DNA of 64,000 nt from the NCBI RefSeq assembly GCF_019802055.1, contig NZ_JAHVHW010000004.1, positions 248,001 to 312,000 of the forward strand. The letters run 5' to 3'. This stretch comes from Ferrimonas balearica (GTDB lineage Bacteria > Pseudomonadota > Gammaproteobacteria > Enterobacterales > Shewanellaceae). This document shows, in pieces, positions 36,754 to 46,671 of this stretch (positions within the stretch are counted from its first letter, which is position 1; the number at the start of each line of letters is the position of its first letter). The position numbers were made by a program, and so were the translations under genes. The notes under the pieces were generated by a model, which made no database searches, was not told the origin of the DNA, and saw nothing but the letters and a program-made list of their open reading frames with translations.

Positions 36754-39495
36754 TTACTTATCCGGTTTGGAAAAAGGCTGGCCACTGACCCACCAGTCAG
36801 GGGCAGGCGCGCCCTTGAGGGTGTAATCGAAGAACGCCTTCATCTTGACGCTGTAATCCAGCTTATTGGGGTACTGCTTCGGATGGTGGGGTTCATCCTG
36901 GTACTGCAGCATCACCACCGGTTTGTTCAGACGGCGCATCGCCAGATACAGCTCAATCCCTTGCTCCCACGGCACCGCATCGTCCACATCACCAAACATG
37001 ATCACCATCGGCGTCTTGATGTTGTCCGCGTAGAAGATGGGGCTGTTTTCGATATAGCGCTCCGGCGCTTCGTAGAGGGTCTTTCCGATACGGCTCTGGC
37101 CCGCCTCATACTGGAACTGGCGGCCCAGGCCGGAGCCCAGACGGATGCCGGTATAGGCGGAGGTCATGTTGGATACCGGAGCACCAGTGACCACGGACGC
37201 GAAGAAGTCGGTCTGCGTGGCGATGTAAGCGCTCTGATAGCCCGCCCAGGAGTGCCCCTGCAGACCAATCGCCTTGGGATCCGCCACGCCCATTTCCACC
37301 AGCTTGCGGGCACCGGAAAGCAGCGCTTTCAGGGAAGCGGGACCCGGCTCTCCCACTTCAAACACCACGTCCGGCAGGAAGATGGCGTAGCCATCACTGG
37401 CGTACCAGGGGAAGTTGGGACGATGGTTAATCGCCATCTGCGGGAAGGCATGGAGGCGATCGCTCATAAAGCGGTAGAAGTAGATCATGGTGGGCAGCGG
37501 CACTTTGCCGTCATAGCCCGGAGGGGTAATCAGCACCCCTTTCAGATCCACCCCATCCTCGGTTTGCCAGCGCACCAGTTTGGCCTCACCCCAATCCAGG
37601 CCTTCAAGCTGCTCACCCAGTTGAGTCAGACGCTTAGGCTCACCCTGGGGGCCGTTGCTGAGATAAAGATCGGGATACTGGTCGTAACGCTCAAAGCTCA
37701 GCACCAGTGTCTCGGCGGCCTCAGCCTTACCCACCAGCTTGACGCGGTAATCCCCCTGCTGCCAGAGCGTCATGTCTCCGGTTGCCAGAGGCAGACGATG
37801 CAGCCCCTCCGCCTTGCTCTGCTCGTTGGTGCTGTGCACCAGCAACTCGGCATCGGCGGCAACAAACAGCGCGTCCTTATCGGTCTCCAGAGCCCGATAG
37901 AGCGTGCTGTTCTCGCGCCCTTTGGTCAGACGGTTAAGCTTGCCGCTGGCCGCATCAAAGCGCCATATGTCGAACTTGTCATAGACCAGCACCCCGGCAT
38001 CGTTTGCCAGCCAGGGGCCAAAGCCGTAACCCGGCGCCGGGCTGGGGTAGTCGTGGTCTTCATTGGCAAATCCGCTTGCCAACTGGCGGGTTCGGTTCTT
38101 TTTGATGTCGTGGTGATGCAGGGCGTCACGGACATGCCAGAGTACGTGGCCATCGTTCGGGCCGAGTGTGGGCTTGTCGTCGCTGCCCAGTTGAACCGCA
38201 AGTGCCCGACGGTCACCGCTGTTAAGGTCCACCAGGTACCAGTCACGATAGAAGCCGGCCCAGGAGATCATCTTGCGGTAGGGCTTATCGGAACTGGCCA
38301 ACAGGTAACGGGCGTTATCCGCCAGCTCAAGATCCGGCACCTCCGCATCCGTAAGTTGAACGAAGCGGTCTCGCTTCAGGTGCCAGACTCCCTGAAAGGT
38401 GCGCTTGAGCTCCTTGTCGTAACGATTCATCTCCCGGGTTTTGATCTGCTCATCGTCGCCATGCCACAGCACCAGATCGGCCCGGGCCAGCAGGCGATCG
38501 GTATCGGTCAGGTCGGCTTCAGATTCAAACTTGGGCTTCTCGGGTACCTTGGCGACCCGCGCCTGACGGCCAATAAACAGACGCTCTCCGTCACGGCTGA
38601 AACTGAGGCCGCTATGGCCGGACACCATAAAGTCGGCGTGGTTGAGGTCCTGCCAGCGCAATTCGCCATCGGAGAGAAGTCCGACGCGATGCTCACGGTG
38701 GCGTGGCAGTTCAGTCAGGTCGCCCCAGGTGAATGCCAGTTGCTTGCCGTTGCGGTCCCAGGCTAACGCCCCGGTGCCCTGCCCGTCCTGCTCAAACACC
38801 GGCTGAGCCTTCAGCGCTTCATCCAGGCGGAATACGCCGTTGCCTTTACCCGCTTCAACACTGGTGCTGAATGCCAGTGCACCGCCCTTTTCAGACAGAG
38901 CAAAATCCCGAACCGCCTCAAACTCAACGGTTTCACCACGATTCAGGTCCCGTACCAGCAGTCGGCTGCCGAGTTCCTTATCGTCGATGCTCGGCTTCTC
39001 CGGCTCCGCACTCTCCTCGTCGCCGTTCTCTTTGTCCTTCGACTCTGGCTCGTCCGGCTCAAACAGGAGTACCAGCAGGCGGCCATCATCACTGAATGCG
39101 GCCTTCTTTACCCGTTCAAAGGCGAGTTGCTCGCCGGTTTCCACATTGACCAGTACCCGGCCGGATTTGAGCTTTTTGCGCGCCTTGGCGCTGGCGTTTT
39201 CCTGCTCAAGCAGTGCTACCGGCTGCTCAAACAGGGCAAAACGGCCATCTGGCGTCAGCTCCGGCTTTTTAGCCCGTTCTACGGTAATCAATTCGCCGTT
39301 GGCCAACCGGATCCGCCCCTCCGGGTTGCCACGGTCCGGTTGGGCAGTAAAAGCCACGGCGACGCCACTGCTCGCAATCACCGGATCCTTCAGGCTTTTG
39401 AATTCCATTACCCTTTGCGGCGTTACCGGCTCCGCCAACGCGCTCCCCAATGTCAGCCCCACCAGGGGCACCAGTGTCAGCAATCTCCGTCGCAC
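36754..39495 (-). CDS. Prolyl oligopeptidase family (S9) serine peptidase, exported
   Basis: About 913 residues. I prefer the GTG at 39495: AGAGG lies seven bases upstream and the product starts with a compact signal peptide (RRRLLTLVPLVGLTLGSALA). An ATG eight codons upstream (39519) lacks a ribosome site. A beta-propeller of about 650 residues precedes the alpha/beta-hydrolase domain, with catalytic Ser in LQGHSWAGYQ (about residue 749), Asp in MFGDVDDAVPW and His in YQDEPHHPKQ. An acidic low-complexity insert (EPDEPESKDKENGDEE) interrupts the propeller near residue 160. It probably digests peptides in the periplasm. It is a single-gene unit. Confidence 0.92.
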   Translation of the reverse strand: MRRRLLTLVPLVGLTLGSALAEPVTPQRVMEFKSLKDPVIASSGVAVAFTAQPDRGNPEGRIRLANGELITVERAKKPELTPDGRFALFEQPVALLEQENASAKARKKLKSGRVLVNVETGEQLAFERVKKAAFSDDGRLLVLLFEPDEPESKDKENGDEESAEPEKPSIDDKELGSRLLVRDLNRGETVEFEAVRDFALSEKGGALAFSTSVEAGKGNGVFRLDEALKAQPVFEQDGQGTGALAWDRNGKQLAFTWGDLTELPRHREHRVGLLSDGELRWQDLNHADFMVSGHSGLSFSRDGERLFIGRQARVAKVPEKPKFESEADLTDTDRLLARADLVLWHGDDEQIKTREMNRYDKELKRTFQGVWHLKRDRFVQLTDAEVPDLELADNARYLLASSDKPYRKMISWAGFYRDWYLVDLNSGDRRALAVQLGSDDKPTLGPNDGHVLWHVRDALHHHDIKKNRTRQLASGFANEDHDYPSPAPGYGFGPWLANDAGVLVYDKFDIWRFDAASGKLNRLTKGRENSTLYRALETDKDALFVAADAELLVHSTNEQSKAEGLHRLPLATGDMTLWQQGDYRVKLVGKAEAAETLVLSFERYDQYPDLYLSNGPQGEPKRLTQLGEQLEGLDWGEAKLVRWQTEDGVDLKGVLITPPGYDGKVPLPTMIYFYRFMSDRLHAFPQMAINHRPNFPWYASDGYAIFLPDVVFEVGEPGPASLKALLSGARKLVEMGVADPKAIGLQGHSWAGYQSAYIATQTDFFASVVTGAPVSNMTSAYTGIRLGSGLGRQFQYEAGQSRIGKTLYEAPERYIENSPIFYADNIKTPMVIMFGDVDDAVPWEQGIELYLAMRRLNKPVVMLQYQDEPHHPKQYPNKLDYSVKMKAFFDYTLKGAPAPDWWVSGQPFSKPDK

Positions 39496-39684
39496 CGAGT
39501 TACCTCTCAAAATGTCCATTTTTGTGACTTATACCTTCAGCTAGGTGTTAGTTAGCTGCAAAAATCGTTAGAATATGCCCCGCAACATGCTAACAAAGCC
39601 CCGCCTCCCCGTCACAGGGAACCATCCTGACGAGGAATAAGAAGGGCCAAGGATCCAACAAGTTCAACGTGGAAGGATGTAACC

Positions 39685-40692
39685 ATGTCCGCAAGAAGCA
39701 TTACCGTGATCCCCGGCGATGGGATCGGACCCGACATTGTCGAAGCCACCCTCAAGGTACTGGACAAAGCCGGCTGTAACTTCAATTACGAATTCGCCGA
39801 CGCGGGTCTGGCGGCGCTGGAAAAGCATGGTGAACTGGTCCCGGCCAGCACCCTGGAGCTGATTGAAAAGAACCGCGTAACCCTGAAAGGCCCGCTGACC
39901 ACTCCCATCGGTGAAGGCTTCACCTCCATCAACGTGAGCCTGCGTAAGCGCTTCAACCTGTACGCCAATGTTCGCCCGGTGCTCTCTCTGAAAGGCACCC
40001 AGGCCCGCTACGACAACGTCGACATCATCACCATCCGTGAAAACACCGAAGGGATGTACTCCGGTGCCGGTCAGCGTGTTACCGAAGATGGCAGCACGGC
40101 CGAGGCGATGAGCATCATCACCCGCGAAGGCGCCGAGCGCATCTGTGAATTCGCCTACCAACTGGCCCGTAAAGAGGGTCGCAAGAAGGTCACTGCGGTT
40201 CACAAAGCCAACATCATGAAGTCCACTTCCGGCCTGTTCCTGAAAGTGGCCCGTGAAGTGGCTGAGCGTTACCCGGACATCGAGTCCGAAGAGATGATCG
40301 TGGACGCCACCTGCATGAAGCTGGTGATGGACCCGTCTCAGTTTGACGTGATCGTCACCACCAACCTGTTTGGTGACATTCTGTCCGACCTGTGTGCCGG
40401 TCTGGTCGGTGGTCTGGGCCTGGCCCCGGGCGCCAACATCGGTACCGACGCTGCGATCTTCGAAGCGGTACACGGCAGTGCGCCGGACATCGCTGGCCAG
40501 GACCTGGCCAACCCCACCGCTCTGATCCTGGGCGCCGTCCAGATGCTGGAGTACCTGGGCATGTCCGACAAAGCGGCCCGCATCCGTGATGCGGTTCGTG
40601 ACACCATTGCTGCAGGTGAGACGGTTACCCGCGACCTGGGCGGCAACGCTGGCACCAAAGCCTTTACCGACGCCATCCTGGCTCGTCTGTAA
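39685..40692 (+). CDS. Isocitrate dehydrogenase, NAD-type
   Basis: 335 residues of the isocitrate/isopropylmalate dehydrogenase family. It begins [18 protein letters not shown] and carries substrate motifs [16 protein letters not shown] and [10 protein letters not shown], catalytic Lys in [12 protein letters not shown], the Asp cluster in [10 protein letters not shown] and the cofactor loop [18 protein letters not shown]. The short length and loop suggest the monomeric-fold NAD enzyme found in Shewanella-type bacteria, not the 416-residue NADP enzyme of E. coli. Codon use is that of a highly expressed gene. GGAAGGATGTAACC precedes the ATG. A single-gene unit. Confidence 0.92.
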   Translation: MSARSITVIPGDGIGPDIVEATLKVLDKAGCNFNYEFADAGLAALEKHGELVPASTLELIEKNRVTLKGPLTTPIGEGFTSINVSLRKRFNLYANVRPVLSLKGTQARYDNVDIITIRENTEGMYSGAGQRVTEDGSTAEAMSIITREGAERICEFAYQLARKEGRKKVTAVHKANIMKSTSGLFLKVAREVAERYPDIESEEMIVDATCMKLVMDPSQFDVIVTTNLFGDILSDLCAGLVGGLGLAPGANIGTDAAIFEAVHGSAPDIAGQDLANPTALILGAVQMLEYLGMSDKAARIRDAVRDTIAAGETVTRDLGGNAGTKAFTDAILARL

Positions 40693-40706
40693 TCGCCAAC
40701 CAATAC

Positions 40707-40742
40707 GAAAAAGGCTCCCAATCTGGGAGCCTTTTCTTTTGC
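40707..40742 (+). terminator. Terminator of isocitrate dehydrogenase
   Basis: AAAAGGCTCCCA-ATC-TGGGAGCCTTTT (40709-40735) followed by CTTTT. It may also serve the convergent small membrane protein gene. Confidence 0.85.
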
Positions 40743-40752
40743 CATTTCAGCA

Positions 40753-40956
40753 TCAGGGCCGTTCACGGAGTTCGGACACCTGGGTATCCCGTGGGCGGAA
40801 CAGATAACAGAGTAAGGCCAGGTAGGAGAACACCACCGCACTGAGAATCCAGAGCACCTGAGTCACCCCTTGGGCACGCTCCAAACGGGCCACCACCGCA
40901 GCGGGAAGCATCCAGATAAGGGTGCCAAGCAGCGCATAAAGTGTCGTCCAGGCCAT
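40753..40956 (-). CDS. Small two-helix membrane protein, unknown function
   Basis: 67 residues with two predicted membrane helices ([19 protein letters not shown] and [20 protein letters not shown]) and a charged C-terminus. A strong ribosome site (GAGGAGG) precedes the ATG, and it lies 17 bases after rlmM on the same strand, so it is probably the last gene of the gcvA operon. I do not recognise a family. Confidence 0.7.
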   Translation of the reverse strand: MAWTTLYALLGTLIWMLPAAVVARLERAQGVTQVLWILSAVVFSYLALLCYLFRPRDTQVSELRERP

Positions 40957-40973
40957 CCGCCCTCCTCGTTTAA

Positions 40974-42041
40974 TCAGTCACGACGGCGGAGGTAAACGGT
41001 GATCTCCTCGCGGTCGTGGTACAGGTGTTTCGCTTGTATCTCAAACCCTACCCCGGAGGCGTCGAGGATTTCCGTTAACTGGCTCAAACATTCGCATACG
41101 GCGGCGTAACGCTGCTTCATGGGCAACTTCAGATTGAAGATCGCTTCGCTGCACCAGCGGCGAGCAAACCAGCTGCCCATCAGTTGCGCGACCCGATCCG
41201 GTTTTTCAATCATGTCGCACACCAACCAGGTGATGTTTTTCCGCTGCGGCTCAAACTTGAACCCATCCTCCATATGGTGGGTCACCTGTCCGCTTTCCAT
41301 CAGGTTGTCCGCCATCGGGCCGTTGTCGACCGCATGAACAAACAGACCGCGACGCACCAGCTGATAGGTCCAGCCGCCCGGGCAGGCGCCCAGATCCACC
41401 GCACGCATGCCCGACTGAAGGCGCTCGGCCTCCTGCTCTTCGGTCATGAAGTAGCGGATCGCTTCATCCAGCTTCAGTGTGGAACGGCTTGGGGCCTCAG
41501 GCGGAAACTTCAGACGCTCAATCCCCATGTAGTGCGGCGAGCCGTTATCGGAACGGCTGTAGCCCAGGTAGCCGTTCTGGTTGTCGGTCAGAAAGAGGTG
41601 GATGCGGGGCATATTCTCTTTCTCGGTTTTGGTCAGCAGCCCGGCTTGACGCATCGCCTGACGCAAAGGCACCGTCAGCTTACGGCAGAAGGTCAGCAGG
41701 GAGTGGTAAGCATCCCCCTCGCCACTCTCCACCCATAGCTTGCCCGCCTTGGGCAGATCCTCTGCGGCCGCCAGCACGGCAGACACGCGGTCGGTCGGAT
41801 CCATCTCTTTCAGCTCGGCCACCACCGCAAACCAGGCCCGGGTAAAGATCAGGCTGCGCAGAGGCACTTCCCGGATCAGGCGCTCCGCATCACCGCTCTG
41901 GTAACACTCGTACAGAATAAAGCCGCTGTTACGCTCCAGTCGGGGATAACCGAAGATCCCGTACTCGTTAGCCAACTCCTGGATCTCCGCCGCGCAGTCC
42001 TTCTCGAACCCCGCACGGCAGTGCAGCACAACCTTATTCAC
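40974..42041 (-). CDS. rlmM: 23S rRNA (cytidine-2498-2'-O)-methyltransferase RlmM
   Basis: 355 residues: an N-terminal THUMP-like domain (VVLHCRAGFEKDCAAEIQ) and a C-terminal Rossmann methyltransferase with SAM motif AVDLGACPGGWTYQLV and VDNGPMADNLM. It 2'-O-methylates C2498 of 23S rRNA. The start overlaps the upstream DUF423 gene by eight bases, repeating the gcvA-ygdD-rlmM order of enterics. Confidence 0.95.
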   Translation of the reverse strand: MNKVVLHCRAGFEKDCAAEIQELANEYGIFGYPRLERNSGFILYECYQSGDAERLIREVPLRSLIFTRAWFAVVAELKEMDPTDRVSAVLAAAEDLPKAGKLWVESGEGDAYHSLLTFCRKLTVPLRQAMRQAGLLTKTEKENMPRIHLFLTDNQNGYLGYSRSDNGSPHYMGIERLKFPPEAPSRSTLKLDEAIRYFMTEEQEAERLQSGMRAVDLGACPGGWTYQLVRRGLFVHAVDNGPMADNLMESGQVTHHMEDGFKFEPQRKNITWLVCDMIEKPDRVAQLMGSWFARRWCSEAIFNLKLPMKQRYAAVCECLSQLTEILDASGVGFEIQAKHLYHDREEITVYLRRRD

Positions 42042-42417
42042 TCTTGCCCCCTTTCATCACGGCAGCCACGGCCAGCAGCGCCCAGCCCACCATCAGGGTC
42101 ATGCCACCCATCGGCGTGATGGGACCGAACCCTTTGCTGCCTACCAGCACCAGAGCATAGATGCTGCCGGAGAATCCCAGCATGCCAATCAGAAACGCGA
42201 TGCCCGCGCCCACCAGCAGACGGCTGTGCTGATGCATCAGCCACAGGCCAACCACCATCAGCGCCAACGCATGGAAAAACTGGTACTGCACCGCAGTATT
42301 AAAGCTTGCCAGCAAGTGGGGACTCACTTTACCGGGCAGGCCGTGTGCGCCATACGCGCCCAATGCGGTCGCCAAAAGGCCCAGCAGGGCCGCCAGAAGC
42401 AGAAAGGTTCGACTCAT
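42034..42417 (-). CDS. DUF423 family membrane protein (YgdD-like)
   Basis: 127 residues with four hydrophobic helices. The family pattern AALLGLLATALGAYGAHGLPGKV and the GxSGSIYALVL segment are clear. Function is unknown, although the family is very widely conserved. It overlaps the upstream hydrolase by four bases and rlmM by eight, so all three are translationally coupled. Confidence 0.9.
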   Translation of the reverse strand: MSRTFLLLAALLGLLATALGAYGAHGLPGKVSPHLLASFNTAVQYQFFHALALMVVGLWLMHQHSRLLVGAGIAFLIGMLGFSGSIYALVLVGSKGFGPITPMGGMTLMVGWALLAVAAVMKGGKSE

Positions 42418-43079
42418 TGTTGTTGTCCTTCAATAAAGGCTCGGGCCAGTTCGGCGGCCCGGGCCAGATTCTGTTGTTCAGTCACGCCGCTCATCTTGCG
42501 CGGCACAAAGCTGTGGTCACCATCGGGCAGGTAATGCAGAGTGACGTTCTCCGGCAACGTATGCTGCGACAGCTCCGCTTTCGAGCCAAAGCTGTCCCGC
42601 TCCCCCTGCAAAATCAGCATGGGGCAGGCACAGGCGTGCACCGGCTCCCAACGCCACTTCTCCGGCTCGCTCTTGCCGACGGGATGGAAGGGATAACCCA
42701 ATGCAATCACCCCCGCCACCGGGGCTTCTGCACCGCAGACGGTGGCCACCCGGCCTCCCATCGACTTGCCTGCCAGGAACAGACACCGCCCGCTGTCGGC
42801 CAGCGCCTCGATCCAGGACTGGTAGCACTCGGTCAGCTTGGGCAGACGATCCGGCGGGCGACGCTTGCCCTCGTTGCGGGCGCGGATCATGTAAGGAAAC
42901 TCGAATCGGATCAAGGCAATCTCACCCCCAGCCAGCGCCTGCGCAAACTGGGTCATAAAGGGGTGGTCCATGCCCGCCCCGGCCCCGTGGGCCAGCAGCA
43001 CCAGGTTGGGGGCCATCGGGTCACCGTCGAGACGGTAGATATCGGGAAAGGCGTCAATCGGCAGAGGGGATAAGATCAC
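42414..43079 (-). CDS. Alpha/beta-hydrolase (KANL3/Tex30-like)
   Basis: About 221 residues. It has an oxyanion strand LVLLAHGAGAGMDHPFM, nucleophile elbow AGKSMGGRVA, Asp near LQGERDSFGS and His in LPDGDHSFVP. I place the start at GTG 43079, six bases after GAGG and inside the 3' end of gcvA. An ATG at 43130 is possible but has no ribosome site and would lengthen the overlap. The substrate is unknown. It stands between gcvA and ygdD, where enterics have no such gene. Confidence 0.85.
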   Translation of the reverse strand: MILSPLPIDAFPDIYRLDGDPMAPNLVLLAHGAGAGMDHPFMTQFAQALAGGEIALIRFEFPYMIRARNEGKRRPPDRLPKLTECYQSWIEALADSGRCLFLAGKSMGGRVATVCGAEAPVAGVIALGYPFHPVGKSEPEKWRWEPVHACACPMLILQGERDSFGSKAELSQHTLPENVTLHYLPDGDHSFVPRKMSGVTEQQNLARAAELARAFIEGQQQ

Positions 43080-43968
43080 TGTGGGCCTCGTCACTGAACA
43101 TCTGCAGCATCCACTCTCGGAACGCTTCAATCTTGCCTAGATCCGCCTGGTTTTCATGGCACACCAGGTAGTAGGCATTTTTGCTTTTGAGTACATCACC
43201 GAAGGGGCACACCAGGCGTCCCGCTTCCACCTCCGGTCGCGCCAGAACCGAAGAACCCAGGGCAACGCCCTGACCATGAATCGCCGCCTGCAGCACCAGC
43301 GAGGAGTGGCTGAAGATGGGTCCGGAGTTCACGTTGGCGCTGGCCCCCACCTGTTTCACCCAGGCCTTCCAGTCCCGCCGGGACATATCATGAAGCAGGG
43401 TAAAGCGGGAGAGGTCCGCGATTTCACGCAGGGGGTTCTCCCCCTGCAGTAACCGGGGAGAGCAGACCGGCACCAGGCACTCGCTGCGCAGTTTGTCCGC
43501 CCGCAGTCCCGGCCAGTTGCCGCGTCCAAAGTAGATGGCGACGTCCACATCATCGGTCAGCGAGGCTTCATCCTCATCCACCGCCTTAATCCGAACGTCC
43601 ACCTCGGGGTGCTGTTCAGAAAAACGAGCCAATCGTGGCACAAGCCACTGAATAGCAAAGGAGGGGGTCATGCTGACGGTGAGGGATCCGGTGGCACTGC
43701 GTGCCAGCAAACGCTCGGTGGCATCCGCCAGTTGAGTGAACAGATCCTTAATATCGAGGAAGTAGCTCTGCCCCTCCTCAGTCAGCAGGAGTGAACGGTT
43801 ACGTCGGCGAAATAATTTTAATCCCAAAAACTCTTCAAGCGCTTTGATCTGGTGGCTGACTGCCGCCTGCGTCACGAACAGCTCTTCGGCCGCCCGGGTA
43901 AAACTCAGGTGGCGAGCTGCCGCTTCAAAGGCCTTAACCGCATTAAGGGGGGGAAGACGCCTGGACAT
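43054..43968 (-). CDS. gcvA: LysR-type regulator GcvA (glycine cleavage system)
   Basis: 304 residues. The N-terminus RLPPLNAVKAFEAAARHLSFTRAAEELFVTQAAVSHQIKALE matches GcvA, followed by a LysR effector domain. GcvA activates gcvTHP with glycine and represses it with purines in E. coli. The start at 43968 reproduces the family N-terminus. The gene opens an operon with the hydrolase, ygdD, rlmM and a small membrane protein. No gcv genes are in the window. Confidence 0.92.
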   Translation of the reverse strand: MSRRLPPLNAVKAFEAAARHLSFTRAAEELFVTQAAVSHQIKALEEFLGLKLFRRRNRSLLLTEEGQSYFLDIKDLFTQLADATERLLARSATGSLTVSMTPSFAIQWLVPRLARFSEQHPEVDVRIKAVDEDEASLTDDVDVAIYFGRGNWPGLRADKLRSECLVPVCSPRLLQGENPLREIADLSRFTLLHDMSRRDWKAWVKQVGASANVNSGPIFSHSSLVLQAAIHGQGVALGSSVLARPEVEAGRLVCPFGDVLKSKNAYYLVCHENQADLGKIEAFREWMLQMFSDEAHSDLIPSAD

Positions 43969-43987
43969 GGTGATCCATCTCACGTTT

Positions 43988-44006
43988 ATTGATTACTTAA
44001 TCTAAT
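43988..44006. promoter_or_regulatory. Candidate LysR-type operator upstream of gcvA
   Basis: ATTGATTA-CT-TAATCTAAT is a near-palindrome with the ATTGATTA-like core expected for LysR regulators, 20 bp before the gcvA start. Autoregulation is plausible but inferred from symmetry only. Confidence 0.4.
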
Positions 44007-44104
44007 GCGGAATCTTACATTATTTCGTTTGTCACCGGCACCCGGGAAGGTTAAATTTTGCGCCGAATTCGACACTTATTTTGCCTTTCGGCAGGAGACG
44101 TCCC

Positions 44105-44320
44105 ATGACCACCATCGCACTGCTGGCCACCCTGATCACCACCCCTGCCCTGCAACCGGAACCGATTCATTTCGACCGTGATGGGATCAACCAGGAAGTT
44201 CAGGCCCAGCTGCAGGTTCAACTGGATGAAGTGCATCAGTCACTGTTTAACATGGACGTAAACCCCTCTCTGAAAGTCGCTCGCGCCGAGCGCCAGGAAG
44301 AGAGCAAAGACAGCGAATAA
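44105..44320 (+). CDS. Small hypothetical protein, possibly exported
   Basis: 71 residues from the ATG at 44105, seven bases after AGGAG. A short hydrophobic start (TTIALLATLITTPALQ) could be a signal peptide. The rest is polar and helical (INQEVQAQLQVQLDEVHQSL) with a charged tail. It is divergent from gcvA and ends in its own terminator. I do not recognise a family. Confidence 0.65.
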   Translation: MTTIALLATLITTPALQPEPIHFDRDGINQEVQAQLQVQLDEVHQSLFNMDVNPSLKVARAERQEESKDSE

Positions 44321-44334
44321 CGCTTTCATGAAAG

Positions 44335-44371
44335 CGCCGTCCCGGGCTCAGGTTCGGGGCGGCGTTTTTGT
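44335..44371 (+). terminator. Terminator of the small gene at 44105
   Basis: CGCCG and GGCGGCG arms around a GC-rich loop (44335-44364), then TTTTTG. A second palindrome, CGCTTT-CATG-AAAGCG, lies directly before it (44321-44336). Confidence 0.65.
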
Positions 44372-44392
44372 ATCCAGAATGGTTACGAACAA

Positions 44393-44422
44393 AAAAAAGC
44401 CCGGGCAATGCCCGGGCTTTCT
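44393..44422 (-). terminator. Terminator of kdsA
   Basis: AAAGCCCGGGC-AAT-GCCCGGGCTTT (44396-44420); on the minus strand a run of eight T follows. Confidence 0.9.
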
Positions 44423-44441
44423 CTTGGTGAGTCGGCGCACG

Positions 44442-45314
<873 letters not shown>

Positions 45315-45348
45315 TTACGGCCGGCCGGAGCCCACCGTCATACAAATC

Positions 45349-46593
45349 TTATTGCGCCATGGCCTGCAGGATCTGCCCGCAGAACCAGGCCATATAGGTG
45401 CCCAGTACGTAACCCAGCACCGCCAGCAAAACGCCCACTGGCGCCAATGCCGGGTGAAACGCGGAAGCCACCACCGGTGCCGAAGCGGCACCACCGACGT
45501 TGGCCTGACTGCCAACCGCCATATAAAACAGCGGCGCCCGAATCAGCTTTGCCACACCAAGCATAATGGTGGCGTGAACCAGCATCCAGATAGCACCGAG
45601 CAGGAAGTAGAGCGGCGAATCCAGTATGGCACCGATATCCATATGCATACCGATGGTGGCCACCAGCACATAGATAAAGGCGGACCCCACGCGGGATGCC
45701 CCTACCGCTTCCAGTTTGTGCGCCCGGGTCAGGGAAAGCAGCACCCCTAATGTGGTGGCCATCACCATCAGCCAGAAGAAGCTGGAATGCAGGCTGTACT
45801 TCTCCAGTTCAGGGAAGTGGGCGGCGAACCAGGGCGCCAGCCAGTCGGCCCCATAGTGTGCCAGACCGGTAGCCCCGAAGCCTACTGCCAGAATGATCAT
45901 CAGATCACGAAGCAGGGGAATTTTCGCATGTTCCTCCTGCCAGGCCGCCATGCGACGCTGCAAGGTCTCCAGTGCCGTGGTATCCGCCTGCACTTTTTTG
46001 TCCCAGGCATGGGCACGAGGCACCATCACCAGCAACACCGCCATCCAGGCGTTGGCCACAAGAACATCAACCGCCACCATGGCAGAGAAGATGGTGTCCC
46101 CGACGCCATAGATCTCTTTCATCGCGGTCTGGTTGGCCCCCCCGCCAATCCAACTGCCCGCGACGGTTGTCATGCCGCGCCACACCGCATCAGGCCCATT
46201 GCCATTGAGCAGTTCAGGGAACAGCGATGAGACCAGCAGCAGCGCGACGGGCGCCCCCACGACGATGCCTACGGTGCCCGCCAGAAACATCACGATAGCC
46301 TTGGGACCAAGGGAAGCGATCGCTTTCAGGTCCAGGTTCAGGGTGAGCAGCACCAGAGCGGCAGGCAGCAGGAAACGGGATGCCACGTAATACAGGGATT
46401 TGTCACCGCCATCGATCACCCCAAAGGTGTTGAGCAGCGACGGAACGAAATAACAGAGCAGCAGCGCAGGAATGTATCGGTAAAAGCGGCGCCAGAAAGG
46501 ATGCGTGCTGGTGGAGGTGTAAAAGACCGCGCCCAGGACCACCATCAACAACCCCAGCACCGACGCCGGGTTGGTGATCATCACTTCAGACAT
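45349..46593 (-). CDS. DUF819 family integral membrane protein
   Basis: 414 residues with ten or more membrane helices. The ATG at 46593 sits six bases after a perfect AAGGAG. DUF819 (YjcL-like) features include GSWIGGGANQTAMKEIYGV and VASQANVGGAASAPVVASAF-type loops (here GSQANVGGAASAPVVASAF). These resemble two half-repeats of a transporter, but no substrate is known. It lies between sirB2 and kdsA, where E. coli has sirB1. Confidence 0.88.
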   Translation of the reverse strand: MSEVMITNPASVLGLLMVVLGAVFYTSTSTHPFWRRFYRYIPALLLCYFVPSLLNTFGVIDGGDKSLYYVASRFLLPAALVLLTLNLDLKAIASLGPKAIVMFLAGTVGIVVGAPVALLLVSSLFPELLNGNGPDAVWRGMTTVAGSWIGGGANQTAMKEIYGVGDTIFSAMVAVDVLVANAWMAVLLVMVPRAHAWDKKVQADTTALETLQRRMAAWQEEHAKIPLLRDLMIILAVGFGATGLAHYGADWLAPWFAAHFPELEKYSLHSSFFWLMVMATTLGVLLSLTRAHKLEAVGASRVGSAFIYVLVATIGMHMDIGAILDSPLYFLLGAIWMLVHATIMLGVAKLIRAPLFYMAVGSQANVGGAASAPVVASAFHPALAPVGVLLAVLGYVLGTYMAWFCGQILQAMAQ

Positions 46594-46629
46594 GCCAATC
46601 TCCTTATTTTGGTTGCGCAAACATAATGC

Positions 46630-46656
46630 ACAAAGGGGCCGTCCTGGCCCCCTTTA
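46630..46656 (-). terminator. Possible weak terminator between sirB2 and the DUF819 gene
   Basis: AAAGGGGCC-GTCCT-GGCCCCCTTT (46632-46654, one bulge), which lacks a clear T-run. It lies upstream of DUF819 on the minus strand, so it may only attenuate read-through. Confidence 0.35.
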
Positions 46657-46671
46657 TGGTATCCGTGAGCC

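Noticed and set aside
36883-38766. 627-residue frame on the plus strand
   Set aside because: Antisense to the S9 peptidase with composition of a shadow frame.
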